In this document: piece by piece, positions 34,158 to 45,702 of the stretch
Layout: every line of letters starts with the position of its first letter
Numbering within the stretch: the stretch's first letter is position 1
Assembly (NCBI GenBank): GCA_043228905.1
Contig: JBHGNT010000007.1
Location: 19,592,001-19,656,000, forward strand
Direction: 5' to 3'
DNA from: Azolla caroliniana
Lineage: Eukaryota > Polypodiophyta
Length of the DNA: 64,000 nucleotides
Translations under genes and position numbers: made by a program
Notes under the pieces: generated by a model
Told to the model about the DNA's origin: nothing
The model's database searches: none
The model's input: only the letters and a program-made list of their open reading frames with translations

Positions 34158-35300
34158 TCATGTCGAATCCGGCCCCGATCGAACGATCCACGATTGGATT
34201 ACGCTCCATCCGAATCGGAATGCCGATCTTCTCGTGCCGCTTTCGTCCTCAGCCTCCTCGCAGGCCGTTTCCCATCCTTCTTCGCTGGCATCGTGCCAGG
34301 ACTCCACGTCGGCGCCTTCCTTCTCTCCGGTCTCATTTTGGCACATGGGCACGACCGCCGGAGTCTCTGGAATCTGTGTGGAGGGCTCTTCTCCCCTCCT
34401 GAACTTGTCCTCTGTCCGCAATTCTCCGCAAGTCGAGAGGGCGTTTTGTTCTGCACCCTCTCCCATGGTACCATGGTACCGATCTTCCACCATCTCATGG
34501 GGCAAGACCGTCTCCCCGGTCTCAGCTTGAGGCCTTGATCTTTCCTCTTCCTCAAGCATCGCCTCTAGAGCTGCGTACGCCTCCGCAATCCTGGCCTCAA
34601 CGCCGACCCTTGCCAACTCCCTTTGCTGTTCGGCCTCTTCTCGCTGTGATGGCACACCGTCGCGCGCCTTCCTCTTAGCCTTTTCGGCTCGCTCATCGTC
34701 TAGCCGTTGACACACTCTTCCGACCTTCAACCAGTCCTCTGTAAGCCCATTCGCTCCGTCATCGTCTTCGAGCTCCATCCCGATGGCCTCTCATTCCGCT
34801 TGGTCGATCAACCTGACGAACAATAGGACTTTGCCCGCCCCCACCAAACCTTGTTCCCGCTTCGGGAGCCGAGCAAGCTGTCGCTCGAACTCTCGGAACG
34901 CCTTCGTCGCGCCCCGGTGGGTCTTTGCCGATGCGACCCACTGGTCGAAGTCGTGTCGTCCCCGGCTCTTCCGCTGTCCTCCATATGCCTGCAGGAGCGC
35001 CTCCTCAAAGGCCTTCCACGAACTATGAGCTTGTCGGAGCTCCTTCACTTCCGCGTGCATACGGACGACGACAACCCAACTGAAGAACTCCATCCTTAAC
35101 GCTTCGTCCACGTCTCGCTCCTCCATCTCCGCGTTGTAGGCTTCCAAGTAAGATGGGACTTTGTCCCCGTTGAAACGGCCGACTCTTTCGACCACTCGCT
35201 CAACCGCTTGTTGCGCTGCTTCTCGCCTCATCACCACTTGTGCCGACTCCAACACCACTTCAGCCACCATCGCCGCAAGGTCATCATCTTCCGACTCCAT
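34158..35300 (-). pseudogene. Gypsy-A gag-like protein
   Basis: The frame starts at 35300 and encodes an acidic start (MESEDDD), then a helical retroelement gag domain (ERVGRFNGDKVPSYLEAY, HSSWKAFEEALLQAY, FREFERQLARLPKREQ). It matches the gag of Gypsy-B around VETVGRFGGKNITNFLATY. One in-frame TGA at about 34791 (Arg expected from context) interrupts it. The same frame continues as a charged coiled-coil-rich segment to 34158 (RLDDERAEKAKRKA, EAYAALEAMLEEEE). No CCHC knuckle is seen. Confidence 0.75.
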
Positions 35301-35315
35301 CCTCCCTTGCCGCCC

Positions 35316-35333
35316 TTCACGTCGGGTTCACCA
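35316..35333 (-). other. Gypsy-A primer-binding site
   Basis: In element orientation the sequence TGGTGAACCCGACGTGAA lies 4 bp inside the 5' LTR. It begins with the TGG that pairs with a tRNA CCA end. Gypsy-B has the same site with one change. The tRNA is not identified. Confidence 0.7.
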
Positions 35334-35337
35334 AATA

Positions 35338-35503
35338 TGTCGCGTTGTTACGGGCGTGCGTGTAGAAGGGCGGGACCACGGGGGTCTCGGACGATGGAAG
35401 AAGGGAAGTCGAGAAGACGATTCCGGACACGTTCCGGAAGCAACCGAACGAGAGAGAGAGAGAAGGAGAGGGAGAAAGAGAGGGAGTGCGCCCTTGACGC
35501 CGA

Positions 35504-35579
<76 letters not shown>

Positions 35580-36167
35580 GCGCCGATCCAACTCACGCCC
35601 TTATGTACAGGCAACGCAAGGAAGGGAACACCAAAACACCCACACAAACGGAGACACGAGTATGCACAAATGAATACTAGTATGTATATTACAAAAGGGG
35701 AAGAATACATTCTCGGCTTCGAGCCGGACCATGGTAGGGTAGGTTACAACAATAGTCTGCTGCCAAGCCGCCGTCCGGGGAGCTCTCGGGATCGTCACAC
35801 AGAGCGGGGTCTTGCATAGGAGACCGAGCAGAAACAACCCTCAACGGTCGACCTCCCCCGCGAAGAAGAAGAAGAAGAAGAAGAAGAAGAAGAAGAAGAA
35901 GAAGAAAAGTAACTAACCCTAAAACTAACGGTATACCCTCTAACGCAAAAATGGGCAACCCCTCTACAAGGGACCATCCCTTCATTTTATAGAACAAGGA
36001 GAGGGATGCGTTACAATGTGGGATAAATCCCCATTTACATGGGATTCTTCGTCCCAACTTAACTCCTATTATTCACACAATTATACGAGGGTGAGTGCAC
36101 ATGGTGCACCCTGCCGATGTAGCTAATATTTCCCAGTTTCCGCCTCGGGCCGAAATTCTTCACGATA
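35338..36167 (-). repeat. Gypsy-A 5' LTR
   Basis: The 830-bp partner of 31094-31882. Most of the length difference is a (CA)n expansion to about 35 repeats at 35505-35577. Elsewhere the two LTRs differ by scattered substitutions, so the insertion is not brand new. Confidence 0.9.
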
Positions 36168-36520
36168 GCGCTCCGTTAGCCCATCAATTTGGGGGTGATA
36201 CGTGGAGGACAACTTGACAGAGATGCCTAAAGTTTGTAGCAGGTGCTGCTAGATGTGAGAGACAAACTGGGGTCCACGATCAGAGATGACATCATTGGGG
36301 AGTCCATGCAAGCGTACCACAATGTTGAGTAGTAGATGCACAATTCCTTCTCCGGTAATGGTTTTGGAGCATGGAGTGAAGTGAGCCATCTTCGTAAATC
36401 AATCGACAACGACCAACACTGAGTCATAGTTATTGACCAAGGGTAGATAAGTTATCAGGTCCATAGAGATAGAGGCCCAGGGACGACGGGAGCATGGAAG
36501 CAACTAGAGTAAGCTGTTGT
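36168..36520 (-). pseudogene. Chromovirus integrase core, part 2
   Basis: The minus strand encodes ISMDLI, FTKMAHFTPCSKTITG, LPNDVISDRGPQFVSH, LSSTYHPQIDGLTER: the DDE core of a Ty3/gypsy integrase. Gypsy-A interrupts it immediately after the Glu of TER. In-frame stops are present. The upstream pol region is missing; homology ends near 36520. Confidence 0.88.
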
Positions 36521-38394
36521 TATGTACACATAACGTTGGTGAGGGTAGGCCACCAATATTTACATTAGTGAAGAGTATGTTCACTAATGTTAAAAAGGGG
36601 ACTAATGATTGGATAGAAGGAATGTTAGGTGCATGCACTATCATTATTTGGACAACCAATGAATGGAGAGCCTTTTAGAAAGGCAAGGGGCCTAGGAAAA
36701 GGTAAAAATATGAGGCTTAGCTACCCTCATAATCACATTACGTCGGAAGGCTGCTAACTTAGACACCAGTGGTGCGGGCTAGGCTTTCGTCTTGACGATC
36801 GTGTTTATCTTTTCTAAGGTATTAGTCATCCTAATATCCGGTGGTATGGGACGTCGGGGGTAGGTTGGCTATGTCTAGATCATAGCTCGGGGGTTGTCGG
36901 GTGGAACGGGTTCTTCTATCCATTCTATTTTCCTTCTTTTACTTTAGTTTGGTCTATTGATTAGTAATAGAGCTTTTACTAACAATTTTTTTTGTTGTTT
37001 TGATGTTTTTTGCGTGAGAGCGATGGGGATCTAACAAGGCTCGTCATGCTCTTCACAAGATCAAAACAACATTCTTAACTCGGTATTCTTCTTTCTCGAT
37101 CTCTCTTATCTTTTCTATGATGCGTTCTTCTTGGTCGAATCAAATTTGTATTACGTTTTATTTTCTTTCTTTCTTCTTTCTCCCATGCTACGATTTTAAT
37201 TATTGTTGTGCATCGGGCCAAGCGTGTTCACACTAATCGCACATGCTCAACTCATGGCCACAATTACCCACCCACAATTAACTCTCTTTCTTGCCCTTAT
37301 TTTAAGTTCATCTACATTATTTACGTACGTTTAATGGTGTAACGATTCATGTAGACTATTTTTTAATATTGAGTGGGCATCATGCCATTTTTTGAATGAT
37401 TTTTTCCAACGGCTCATCTAGGTTTAACTCATATTATTGAGCCTTAGAACACAAGTGAAATCATATGAGTTCCCTATTGATGTTTTACTCATAAATTTGA
37501 GTACTACATCTTTGCGCACAATACCACCACCATTTGTATCAATTTGTGGCTTATGTCACAATTGTGCAAATTACAACCACCATATTTGGATGTATATGTG
37601 CATACCTCGCACCATCCATTTATTTGTGACAAATTTTTTAAAGTATGTAACGCATGGGTTTTTTTACCCTTGTTTTTGTCACTGCTTGATTCTTATGGGT
37701 AGTGCCTTATTTTATCGTTTTTGTCATAACATTTTCTTGTTACTCGCAAGACTAGAATATTACTTGCGAGTGCACTTGTTTTTTCACGTAGTACACTTTC
37801 TCGACCATATCAATACATGTTGGGTTAGCATTATAATATAAGGCTAACTAGGAAACTACGTTGATGTTAGAACCATGGTTGAGCCTCGGGGAGCCGCCAT
37901 GATTATTCAAGATAGAGATCCGAGAAAGACATCTTAACTATGTTTTCCCCCATGGTTTTTAAAACACCATAGTGTTACCATAGTTATCGGATCTCGAATC
38001 ACATCTCATATGTCTAGAGGGGTAAAGACTTGAGATGTTTTCTTGGTAAAGTTCTTACAATCAAAATTTCAAGCATTCATTTTGCTTGTGTATTTTCTGA
38101 ACCTCCTTATTTATATTGCATACCCACAACTTGCATCATGGAACAAGTTTTGAACGCTATTGGAGCAATCTCTCTGACCGAGACCTCTCAACTCCAATCT
38201 GCATCTCGCACACAAGTTGAGATCACTATTGAGCAATTGCTCACTACTACCTTGAATCAATTGGTCGAAATGAGGCAGGCCAATATGGCATTGGAAAAGA
38301 AATTCCAAGAATTGACTATTGAGTCCAAGAAAAAAGGTGAGCCTTCTTTCGTAGTAACGCCATTGTCATGATAACACTCACATCATGCATCGAA
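36521..38394. other. Spacer, no gene supported
   Basis: No recognisable coding domain. An ORF from ATG 38139 to 38371 (77 codons, MEQVLNAIGAISLTE start) is predicted to be helical (EMRQANMALEKKFQEL) and could be a gag-like remnant, but nothing confirms it. The ORF at 37437-37841 is low-complexity and rich in Cys/His/Phe, and is not called. Confidence 0.35.
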
Positions 38395-38425
38395 AGGATC
38401 ATGACACTCACATTATGACTCGAAA

Positions 38426-38480
38426 GGATTTGAACCCACGACCTTGTTGTAACATGTCAAATCCTTAACCATTGTATTAA
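38426..38480 (-). mobile_element. tRNA-related SINE-like segment
   Basis: In reverse, TACAATGGTTAAGGATTTG resembles a D-arm/A box, and GGTTCAAATCC (38426-38436) is a perfect pol III B box. The same layout occurs at 61108-61160 on the plus strand. The acceptor and anticodon stems do not form, so it is not a tRNA gene. Confidence 0.55.
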
Positions 38481-38548
38481 TATTCTTATACGTATAGTCT
38501 CTAAAATATGAAATCTAATATCATAGGAATATTCTATATTACTCTACA

Positions 38549-38690
38549 TTCTAGAATGACCTAGAATATTCTAGAGTGTTCTATACCAATAGAACCTCCT
38601 AGAATACTCTAGAGATCTTCTAGATTACTCTACATTCTAGGATAACCTAGAATATTCTAGAGTGTTCTCTATTACTTATAAATAGGGATC
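38549..38690 (+). promoter_or_regulatory. Promoter-like segment with repeated GAATATTC boxes and a TATA box
   Basis: CTAGAATATTCTAGAGTGTTC occurs twice, 86 bp apart (GAATATTC at 38564 and 38650), followed by TATAAATA at 38677. Alternating GAA/TTC units with 2-bp spacing resemble heat-shock elements. The layout looks like the U3 part of an LTR placed before the gypsy pol relic at 38912. Confidence 0.5.
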
Positions 38691-38911
38691 TACCACCCAT
38701 CCCAAACCTAAATTGGTTCAAACTGTCAAGACTGAGAGAGAGAAAGAGAGAGTAAAAGGGAACACCCAATAGTTCTAGGTCTCCCCTAGTTTGAACTCCA
38801 TAACCCGAAGATTGATTGGATGAAAAGAACAATTGAGGAGACCCGGGAAAAAAACACAAACACCGCATCCCTCTCCCCTACATGTGATAATAGCCCATCT
38901 CTTTACGAGAG

Positions 38912-41048
38912 TTGCGGGAGGAAGGGGGGAACGAGGCCATGTTCGTCTTCACAATAATAGCAACTCCATCATCCACTTCACGTGAAGCGGACATTAAACT
39001 ACCAGAGAAATACAAGGAGTTTTCAGATGTCTTTGATAAGGTGAAGGCCAATACATTGCCGGAGCATCGGCCATACGACTGCCCTATTGACTTACAACTA
39101 GGGAAAGAACCTCCATGGGGCCCAATTTATAATCTCTCCCTTGTAGAGCTAGAGACTTTGCGGGAATATATTGATGAGAATCTGGCAAACGGATTCATTC
39201 GGCATTCTAGATCCCCTATTGGTGCACTTATCTTCTTCGTTAAGAAGAAGAATGGGACTCTTCGGTTGGTCGTGGATTATTGAGGGCTAAACAAAGTGAC
39301 TATCCGGAATAGATACGCTCTACCATTAATCCTGAATCTTTTGGAACGTCTCAGTGGTGCAAAATATTTCATGAAATTGGACCTTCGCGGAGCATATAAT
39401 CTAGTTCAGATTCGCCCGGGGGATGAATGGGAGACAACTTTCCGCACTCGCTATGGACATTTTGAGTATACAGTGATGCCATTTGGTCTCACGAATGCAC
39501 GTGCTATTTTCCAACATATGGCGAACAATATTTTTCGAGATTTTCTTGATATCTTCACTATAGTTTACCTAGATGATATTTTAATCTACTCAAAGACCCA
39601 AGAGGAGCATGAAGAACATGTTCGTCAGGTACTGCGTCGACTCCGAGAATATGGTCTCTACGCAAAATTAGAAAAGTGTAGTTTCGGCCAGAATCAAGTG
39701 GAATTTTTGGGGTATGTTGTATCGTCAAATGTTATTGCTATGGCAAACGCCCCTTTCAGTGCGTGATGTGCAATGTTTTCTCGGGTTTGCAAATTTTTAT
39801 CGAAAATTTATTAAAGATTATTCCAAGGTTGTGCTTCCGCTTACTCAGCTCACACATAAAGATCAACCATTTATATGGAGTTCAGATGCAGCCGAGGCAT
39901 TCGAAAGCTTAAAACGAGCATTTACAATGGCACCTATCTTAGCACATGTCAACCCAAGAAAACGCTTTATCCCCGAAGCCGATGCATCCGATTTTGCACT
40001 AGGGAGTGTCCTCTCGCAGACTGGAGATGATGGACAGCTACACCCTGTCGCCTTTCATTCACGAAAGTTTGAAGCTGCAGAGATCAACTACGAGATCCAT
40101 GACAAAGAGCTTCTTGCAATCGTGGATTCGTTTCAACAATGGCGACATTTCCTAGAAGGTTCTTCTCAGTAGATCATTGTCTACAATGATCATAAGAATC
40201 TGACTTATTTCCAAAATGCTCGAGTCTTGAGTCGGCGACAAGCCCGGTGGGCGCAATTTTTGACTCACTTCGACTTTATCATCATATATCGCCCTGGGAT
40301 GTAGTAAGGCAAAGCAGATGCTCTTTCTCGGCGCTCTTATATGGAACTTCGTCCGGGGGAACTTGCATTTGAGCATAAAAAACAAATCCTTTTGGGTCCT
40401 AATCGATTACGATTAATGGTAGTTAACACCATAACTCTTGAAAATTCCACTCTTATTGATTCCATTCGAGATCATATGGCCACTGATGATTTCGCCAAGG
40501 ATGTTTTGGATCATATCGTCCCGGATCGTGCTTCTTGCTCATGGTCGAAAAATCCTCGGCATGGTGGTTTTCTATTTTGACAAAATTTATTGTATGTTCC
40601 TGATGGTCCCCCACGGCTACAAGTTTTGCAACATTGCCATGACTCACCAATGGCTGGTCATTTTGGAGTTCACAAGACTCTAGAATTAATTTCTCGACGC
40701 TATTGGTGGCCTTGCCTTCGTCATTTTGTTGAGGAGTATGTTCGGAGCTGTGATATATGTTGTCGATCAAAGAATCCTCGTCACCAACCCTATGGCTTAC
40801 TACAACCACTTCCCATTCCGGAAACTCCTTGGAAATCTATATCCTTGGACTTCATTACTGATCTCCCAGTTTCAAAAGGTTTTGATGCAATTCTCACAGT
40901 GGTTGATCGATTTACCAAAATGGCACATTTCTTGCCATGTACAAAGTCGATTACTAGTCAAGAGGCGGCTGATCTCGTTATGCGGGAGGTATTTAAGCAT
41001 CATGGTCTGCCGGATGATATTATTAGTGATCGTGGTCCACAATTGTAG
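38912..41048 (+). pseudogene. Chromovirus-like Ty3/gypsy pol: RT, RNase H, integrase (truncated)
   Basis: In order this encodes the pre-RT region (YKEFSDVFDKV), RT ([44 protein letters not shown] with the YLDD site), RNase H ([38 protein letters not shown]), the H2C2 integrase finger (HDSPMAGHFGVHKT, CDICCRSKNP) and the start of the integrase core (SLDFITDLPV, GLPDDIISDRG). It stops at 41048 before the catalytic Glu. Stops at 39281, 40170 and 40578 and a frameshift near 39740 disrupt it. Gag and protease are not seen. Confidence 0.92.
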
Positions 41049-41847
41049 TACAAATGTCATTTAGGACAAGGAGTGGGGGGAACACGTGAGGAGATGTTCT
41101 TTCCATTTTGGGGGCTATTTTCCCCTCACGTCGTTTTTGGCACTTCCCCTCAAACCAACACCTCTTACAGCTCTTCCTCTATCCCTCTGAGCTCTTCATC
41201 TCAGAAATCCATGTCAGGTTTCTGGTTTTGGGTTGAGGATTTCTTGTTTTGTTAGGGTTTTTGTTTTGGGGTTTGAGTTGAGGATTAGAGCCTGTTCTGA
41301 GGCCTCTTATAACATCCAATAGTGACTTCTTCGAGAACGATTTTCTTGCTTCTTCCACCGAATCGAGGTGGCATATCACACAGATTCAAGGCTCCCTCCA
41401 CCATTGGAGGTTCATTCCACCAAATCGAGGTGGCATATCACATAGATTTAACGCTCCCTCCACCATTGGAGGTTCCTTCCACCAAATCGAGGCGGCATAT
41501 CACACAGATTTAACGGTCCCTCCACCATTGGAGGTTCCTTCCACCAAATCGAGGCGGCATATCACACAGATTCAACGCTCCCTCCACCATCCGAGGTTCC
41601 ATTCGAGTACTAAATTTCAGAACTATTTTTTCATTTTCAGTACTAAATTTTATTCATTTTTAGAAATTTGTGAATAAAGAAATGCTAATTGTCATCTTTG
41701 ATCCGTAATTCTAATGTCCGAAATGAATTATTTCTCACTTTGCAGGCCACATTTAAAAACATTTGATTGTGATTTCTTAGTGTAGTCTATATAACATTAA
41801 CTACTCTCGCAAGACACTTAATTTTTTTGGATAAATCTAGTGACCAA
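41049..41847 (+). promoter_or_regulatory. Upstream region of a transposase-like gene, with 62-bp tandem repeats
   Basis: After the gypsy relic breaks off comes a non-coding stretch with an ACGTGAGG/CCTCACGT inverted pair (about 41085 and 41133), CT-rich sequence, then four tandem 62-bp units (starts 41355, 41417, 41479, 41541). The gene at 41848 follows about 250 bp later. The related gene at 58655 also has a tandem array upstream (83-bp units), so such arrays may be part of this element's promoter. Confidence 0.45.
41355..41602 (+). repeat. 62-bp tandem repeat, four units
   Basis: CCACC(G/A)AATCGAGG(T/C)GGCATATC begins each unit, exactly 62 bp apart, and CTCCCTCCACCATTGGAGG ends it. The second half contains a CCTCCA/TGGAGG-type inverted pair. 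Confidence 0.95.
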
Positions 41848-42386
41848 ATGGGGATCCCCAACAAGAGTGAGTTGTCAAGTAACTCATGTATATCTAAAAG
41901 GACCAAGAGACGAGTGGTTCTTCACATAGTTCGTTATTTGGTAGAAATAACGAAGAGATTTGGTGAAGAGGATCGTAGGGATATTATATGTAGAGTGTTA
42001 CACCATCAACATTTGAATGAAGACATGGGGAGAATAAAATTTAGGGACCAATGTGTTTTAGAAGAGATTGTAGAGTCTATGAAGTCATCCCTAGACTTAG
42101 TGAAAGGTGCAGAGAGCATAGACAAACTTGTCGCAAAGAGGGCAGCCCTACACATGGTTGTGAACGGTGCGAGAGAAAAAAAATATAGTGATACTAAAGT
42201 TGCCTTAGCCCTGGGTATTCAAAGAAGGAACTTGAGGAAACATCGCCGAAATATACACTCAAGCCAATTCAAGTGGCTGGGGTTGGGACGTAGACGACGA
42301 TGCGATGCCTTATCTCAAAAGATTATTTAGAAAGTGGATTCATTTTGGGCAAAAAATACGCGTGTCTCACTAAATAAGAAGGACGT
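41848..42386 (+). pseudogene. Unidentified transposase-like protein, N-terminal part (copy 1)
   Basis: I do not recognise a named family. The 160-residue frame from ATG 41848 is basic and ends in a helix-turn-helix-like segment (KKYSDTKVALALGIQRRNLRKHRRN). After an in-frame TAG (42328) it continues into VDSFWAKNTRVSLNKKDVV. The gene at 58655 has the same order (HTH-like VIGVSRKTVYNTMNRI, then FWSNESRVSPNKKD), so both belong to one family. The frame is cut off at 42386 by the left LTR of Gypsy-B. An HTH, a conserved Trp/Asn-Lys-Lys-Asp block and downstream Cys-rich motifs suggest a DNA-binding transposase-type protein; this is inference. Confidence 0.6.
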
Positions 42387-43206
42387 TGTCGCGAAATTAC
42401 GATGAGGATACGTGAACGTTGAGGCAAGCCTTTGACTAGAGGATATCAAATTCGTGTATTTATGTACTAAGAATTAACCGAAATGAGAAAGATTAACAAA
42501 TTTCATTAACAAGTAGAAAGAAAGATTACAAAAAGTTTGCTAATGGAGATGGCTAGAGTAACAGATTTGAAGAAATGAGATATGGATTTAATTAGAATAT
42601 TAGGGTTTTTAGCTTCAATTCGAAAATTAGGGTTTTTGAGTTGTATGGCTTTCATTAGGAAATTAGGGTTTTCTTCAGAGATAGCTTCCTTCCCCCCCCC
42701 TATGGAAATTAGGAATTATGATTGATAGCCCCCTTCTTGATTGATGGATTTTTCCTTATTCTCCATACACCATGCGTCCCACCTGGCGTTTACTTTAGTT
42801 TTCTTCACTTTACTTTCGTTTGTTGCATGATCTCCACCTTTTTGTTGCACACCTTCCACATCACCTTTACTTTTTGCATGCACTCCAACTTTAGTTGCTT
42901 GCGTCCACATGGCCTTTACTTTAGTTCTCTTCACTTTACTTTAGTTTGTTGCATGATCCAATCTTCCATCCGTCCGCGTCCAACCTCGTCCGGTAGCCGG
43001 TTCCGCCCGATCGCCAAATCCCTCGCCGGCCGGTTCTGGTTCCAGTTTGCTGGCCAACCGGTTACGGTTCCGGTTTGCTTGCTTGTTCCGGTTTTGCTTA
43101 CCGGCCGGTTTTCGGTTTTCGGATTTGCTTATCGGCCGGTTTCCGGATTTGCTTTCCAGCCGGTTTCCGGTTTTTGGGAACTTGGCCACCATCATCCATC
43201 AAGACA
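42387..43206 (-). repeat. Gypsy-B 3' LTR
   Basis: Bases 42387-42890 align with 56794-57321. The rest has no counterpart because the right LTR is truncated. It contains a CCGGTT-rich stretch (about 42975-43175). The inner end near 43206 is estimated from an AAGACA ending. Confidence 0.7.
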
Positions 43207-43261
43207 AAGTGGCCAAAGTGCTCTTAGCACAAATGAAAAATGAGGGAGCTCAAGGTGCTTA

Positions 43262-43977
43262 TACATAAGCTGCTACATCTTTGTAGATGCCTAGCCACCA
43301 ATATTTCTCCTTAACCTTCGCAAACGTAGCCCATATTCCTCGATGGCCTACAAAAACATTATCATGAAATTTAGACATTAGTTTTTGTTAGTCTTCTAGC
43401 TTGCAGACAACTCTCATTGGAGTCCCATTTCTCTTTTTTGCATGCCTCCAAAGAGCTCTATCCTTAAGGAAATACTTGTATGCCTTCTTCCGAATTCGAT
43501 GGAAGTCTTCCGTCGACCATGATTCATCTTTTTGGAGAGAACTCAAGTATTTCCCGATCTCCACAAATTCGCCTTCGTAATCCTCTTCTATGAAAGTAGT
43601 CAGCACTCGAGCGTAGGAACTTGCAAAGAAATCCAAGCCAACATCATCTTCATCAAAATGTCGATCTTCTTCTCCGTCGTATCTCGCTCGTGATAGCATG
43701 TCTGCAACGACATTACGCTTCCCAAGCTACATGACGGATCTCCGGGTTGAGTGACTTGATATATGCAATCCAACGCAACATGGCAATATCTGGTATATTA
43801 CAACCAGATATCATACCCAAATTTGGTAGGCAATCTGTCTCAATTATGACTTCTGCTCCAATAAGGTAATCACGATCAGATTTGATTGCCAAGACGATTC
43901 CCCATAGCTCCCTCTTCACTTGGGCATACCTTCTTTGCTTATCACTTAACACTTTCGTGCCAAACTGAATTGCATAT
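43262..43977 (-). pseudogene. Gypsy-B RNase H (second half) and integrase zinc finger
   Basis: The minus strand from 43973 encodes the RNase H block with KVLSDKQRRYAQVKRELWG, KSDRDYLIGAEVIIETD and WIAYIKSLNPEIRH. A frame change follows, then DMLSRARYDGEE, then the H2C2-type finger (HDNVFVGHRGIWATF, KYWWLGIYKD) ending near 43262. The preceding RNase H residues are on the other side of element T at 52844. Confidence 0.85.
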
Positions 43978-44013
43978 AACACGTTCGCGTTCACAAGTGG
44001 AAGGATCGCGCAT
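43978..44013 (+). repeat. Left terminal inverted repeat of element T
   Basis: 36 bp, matching the reverse complement of 52804-52839 at 35 of 36 positions (C/T difference at position 30). A GGAAGGAT word inside it is repeated directly about 20 bp further in. Confidence 0.93.
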
Positions 44014-45480
44014 AAATGGAAGGATAAGGGAAATTTTGGTTGATTTTAGGGTTTTTTCAATGATTTTACAAAACACATTGATACCAGTATCATACATGTT
44101 CAAACATACTATGAAAAAGGTTAAAAGTCCACTATTTTCGTGATTTAGAAGTAACTAAAAAAAGACGAATTTCAAAAAGATACATTCTCAATTTATATCA
44201 CAAACTTTACAACCAATGTTATTTTATAAGAAACGTTTTTTTAGAAATCATAAGAATTCAAAACACATGCTTTTATATTACTCGATTTGTTACAAGCGGA
44301 ATGTAGTTACACTTAATAGCCAAATATACATTCATGATCACTCCTTTACGGAGAATCACTACTATAACTAATATACAATGACGATTCCTCCTCATCATCC
44401 TCGGATGTACCAATCAGTGCATTATCTTCGTCATAAACCAAATGGTTTGACTCTAGATTATATGTAGCAGATCTCGTTTGCCTTTGACTCGAGCCACCTT
44501 GTAGACCTGGTAATTTTTCTTTTATTATATCTATTGTTGACTTCCTTAATCGTCTGGCTTTTGTAAGTGTGAAGTCGTACACGATGATATCCACATCAGA
44601 GATATCAAGGGTCGAGGTGTTACGAATGTTTTGCTTCCTCTTCCTACCTCCCCTTCTTGTTGGGCATTCAATCATCTCCAATGTATACTTAATTGTAAAA
44701 GCATTTGCACTTCTAGTGTTGTACCAATGAACATTTATAGACTTGATCGTGTTTTCTATTTCATGCATTAGCACTTCTAGAATTTTACCAACCCAAAATT
44801 GGTGGCCATGTGAGTTCTCATCAGCCGGCATTGCAATCAACATCCCCGCGGTGAGCTCTTGCAAATTGCCTTGCCATTTAACTTCGGCTGCTTTGGTCAT
44901 CCTTGGTCCCACATAAATGTCTCTTTGTTGTGGATGGACTAAGTTGTCATTAATCGCATTTACTAGTTGCTCCGGAGTTCTATTTACGCGATCATGTTGC
45001 AGCGACCATGTGAATGGCGTTTCCAAATTCCAATTATCAATAGATACACAATTGTCTATAATTTCTTTCTGATCACTATAAAATACATCCCACCATGACG
45101 TGTCTTGTTGTGCGGCATATTTCTTGGCGGCCTCAATATGCTTTCTTTTTTCTTCTAAGGCTTGGAGCCATGACCGTTTTTGTTCTGATACCAGGTCGCT
45201 CTGCAACTGTGCTTTCTTCTCAATTGGCATTTGCTTAGCTCCATGGACAATTGTACTCGGCATACAAAGTAATAATTGGCAACCACCTTTAGGTTCCCAT
45301 GTTGTAGAAGATGAATATTGTTTAGCATACAAAAGTGTAGAACCACTTATTCCATTTTTCTTTATCATAAAAATGTGATTGAAACTTATATTGTTTAACT
45401 GAGCAAGCACTTTAACATTCCCACCACCCCCATATGATATATATCTCTTAAAGTCATATACCTCCTTCAAGTGTAACACT

Positions 45481-45655
45481 TTTGGGCGTGGTGTATATGC
45501 ATCACAAATGACATCAAATAGTTTAGGTAAAGTGAAAGCATCATGCCGAGACAACTCTTGGTTGACTTTCACTTTCCTAAACACTTTTGGGCGTGGTGTA
45601 TATGGTCATGTGTGTGGCCAACCAAAAGGAAATTGACTTTCACTTTCCTAAACAA
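45481..45655 (-). repeat. Second local duplication inside the DUF7869-like gene
   Basis: TTTGGGCGTGGTGTATATG occurs at 45481 and 45586 (105 bp apart), and TTGACTTTCACTTTCCTAAA at 45562 and 45633 (71 bp apart). Together they disrupt the frame just after the GHTHDHI motif. Confidence 0.85.
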
Positions 45656-45702
45656 TTCTTGGTTGACCAACATACTTAGATAGCCAAATACAATTGAATT
45701 TT

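Larger units (their letters stand above)
31094..36167 (-). mobile_element. Gypsy-A: complete gag-only LTR retrotransposon
   Basis: Two long direct repeats (31094-31882 and 35338-36167) bound the element. In element orientation both run from T(G/A)TCG to CGACA. A 4-bp GCGC duplication flanks it (31090-31093 and 36168-36171). Removing the element restores the chromovirus integrase frame. The primer-binding site lies next to the right LTR. The only coding sequence seen is a gag-like frame; no protease, RT, RNase H or integrase is recognisable, so it would depend on proteins from an autonomous relative. Its gag resembles that of Gypsy-B, a plausible helper lineage. Confidence 0.9.

Noticed and set aside
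35161-35710. ORFs with long Thr-His or Cys-Val runs
   Set aside because: They are translations of the (CA)n microsatellite in the LTR.
37437-37841. 134-residue ORF
   Set aside because: AT-rich, no domain, Phe/Cys/His-heavy composition typical of non-coding DNA.
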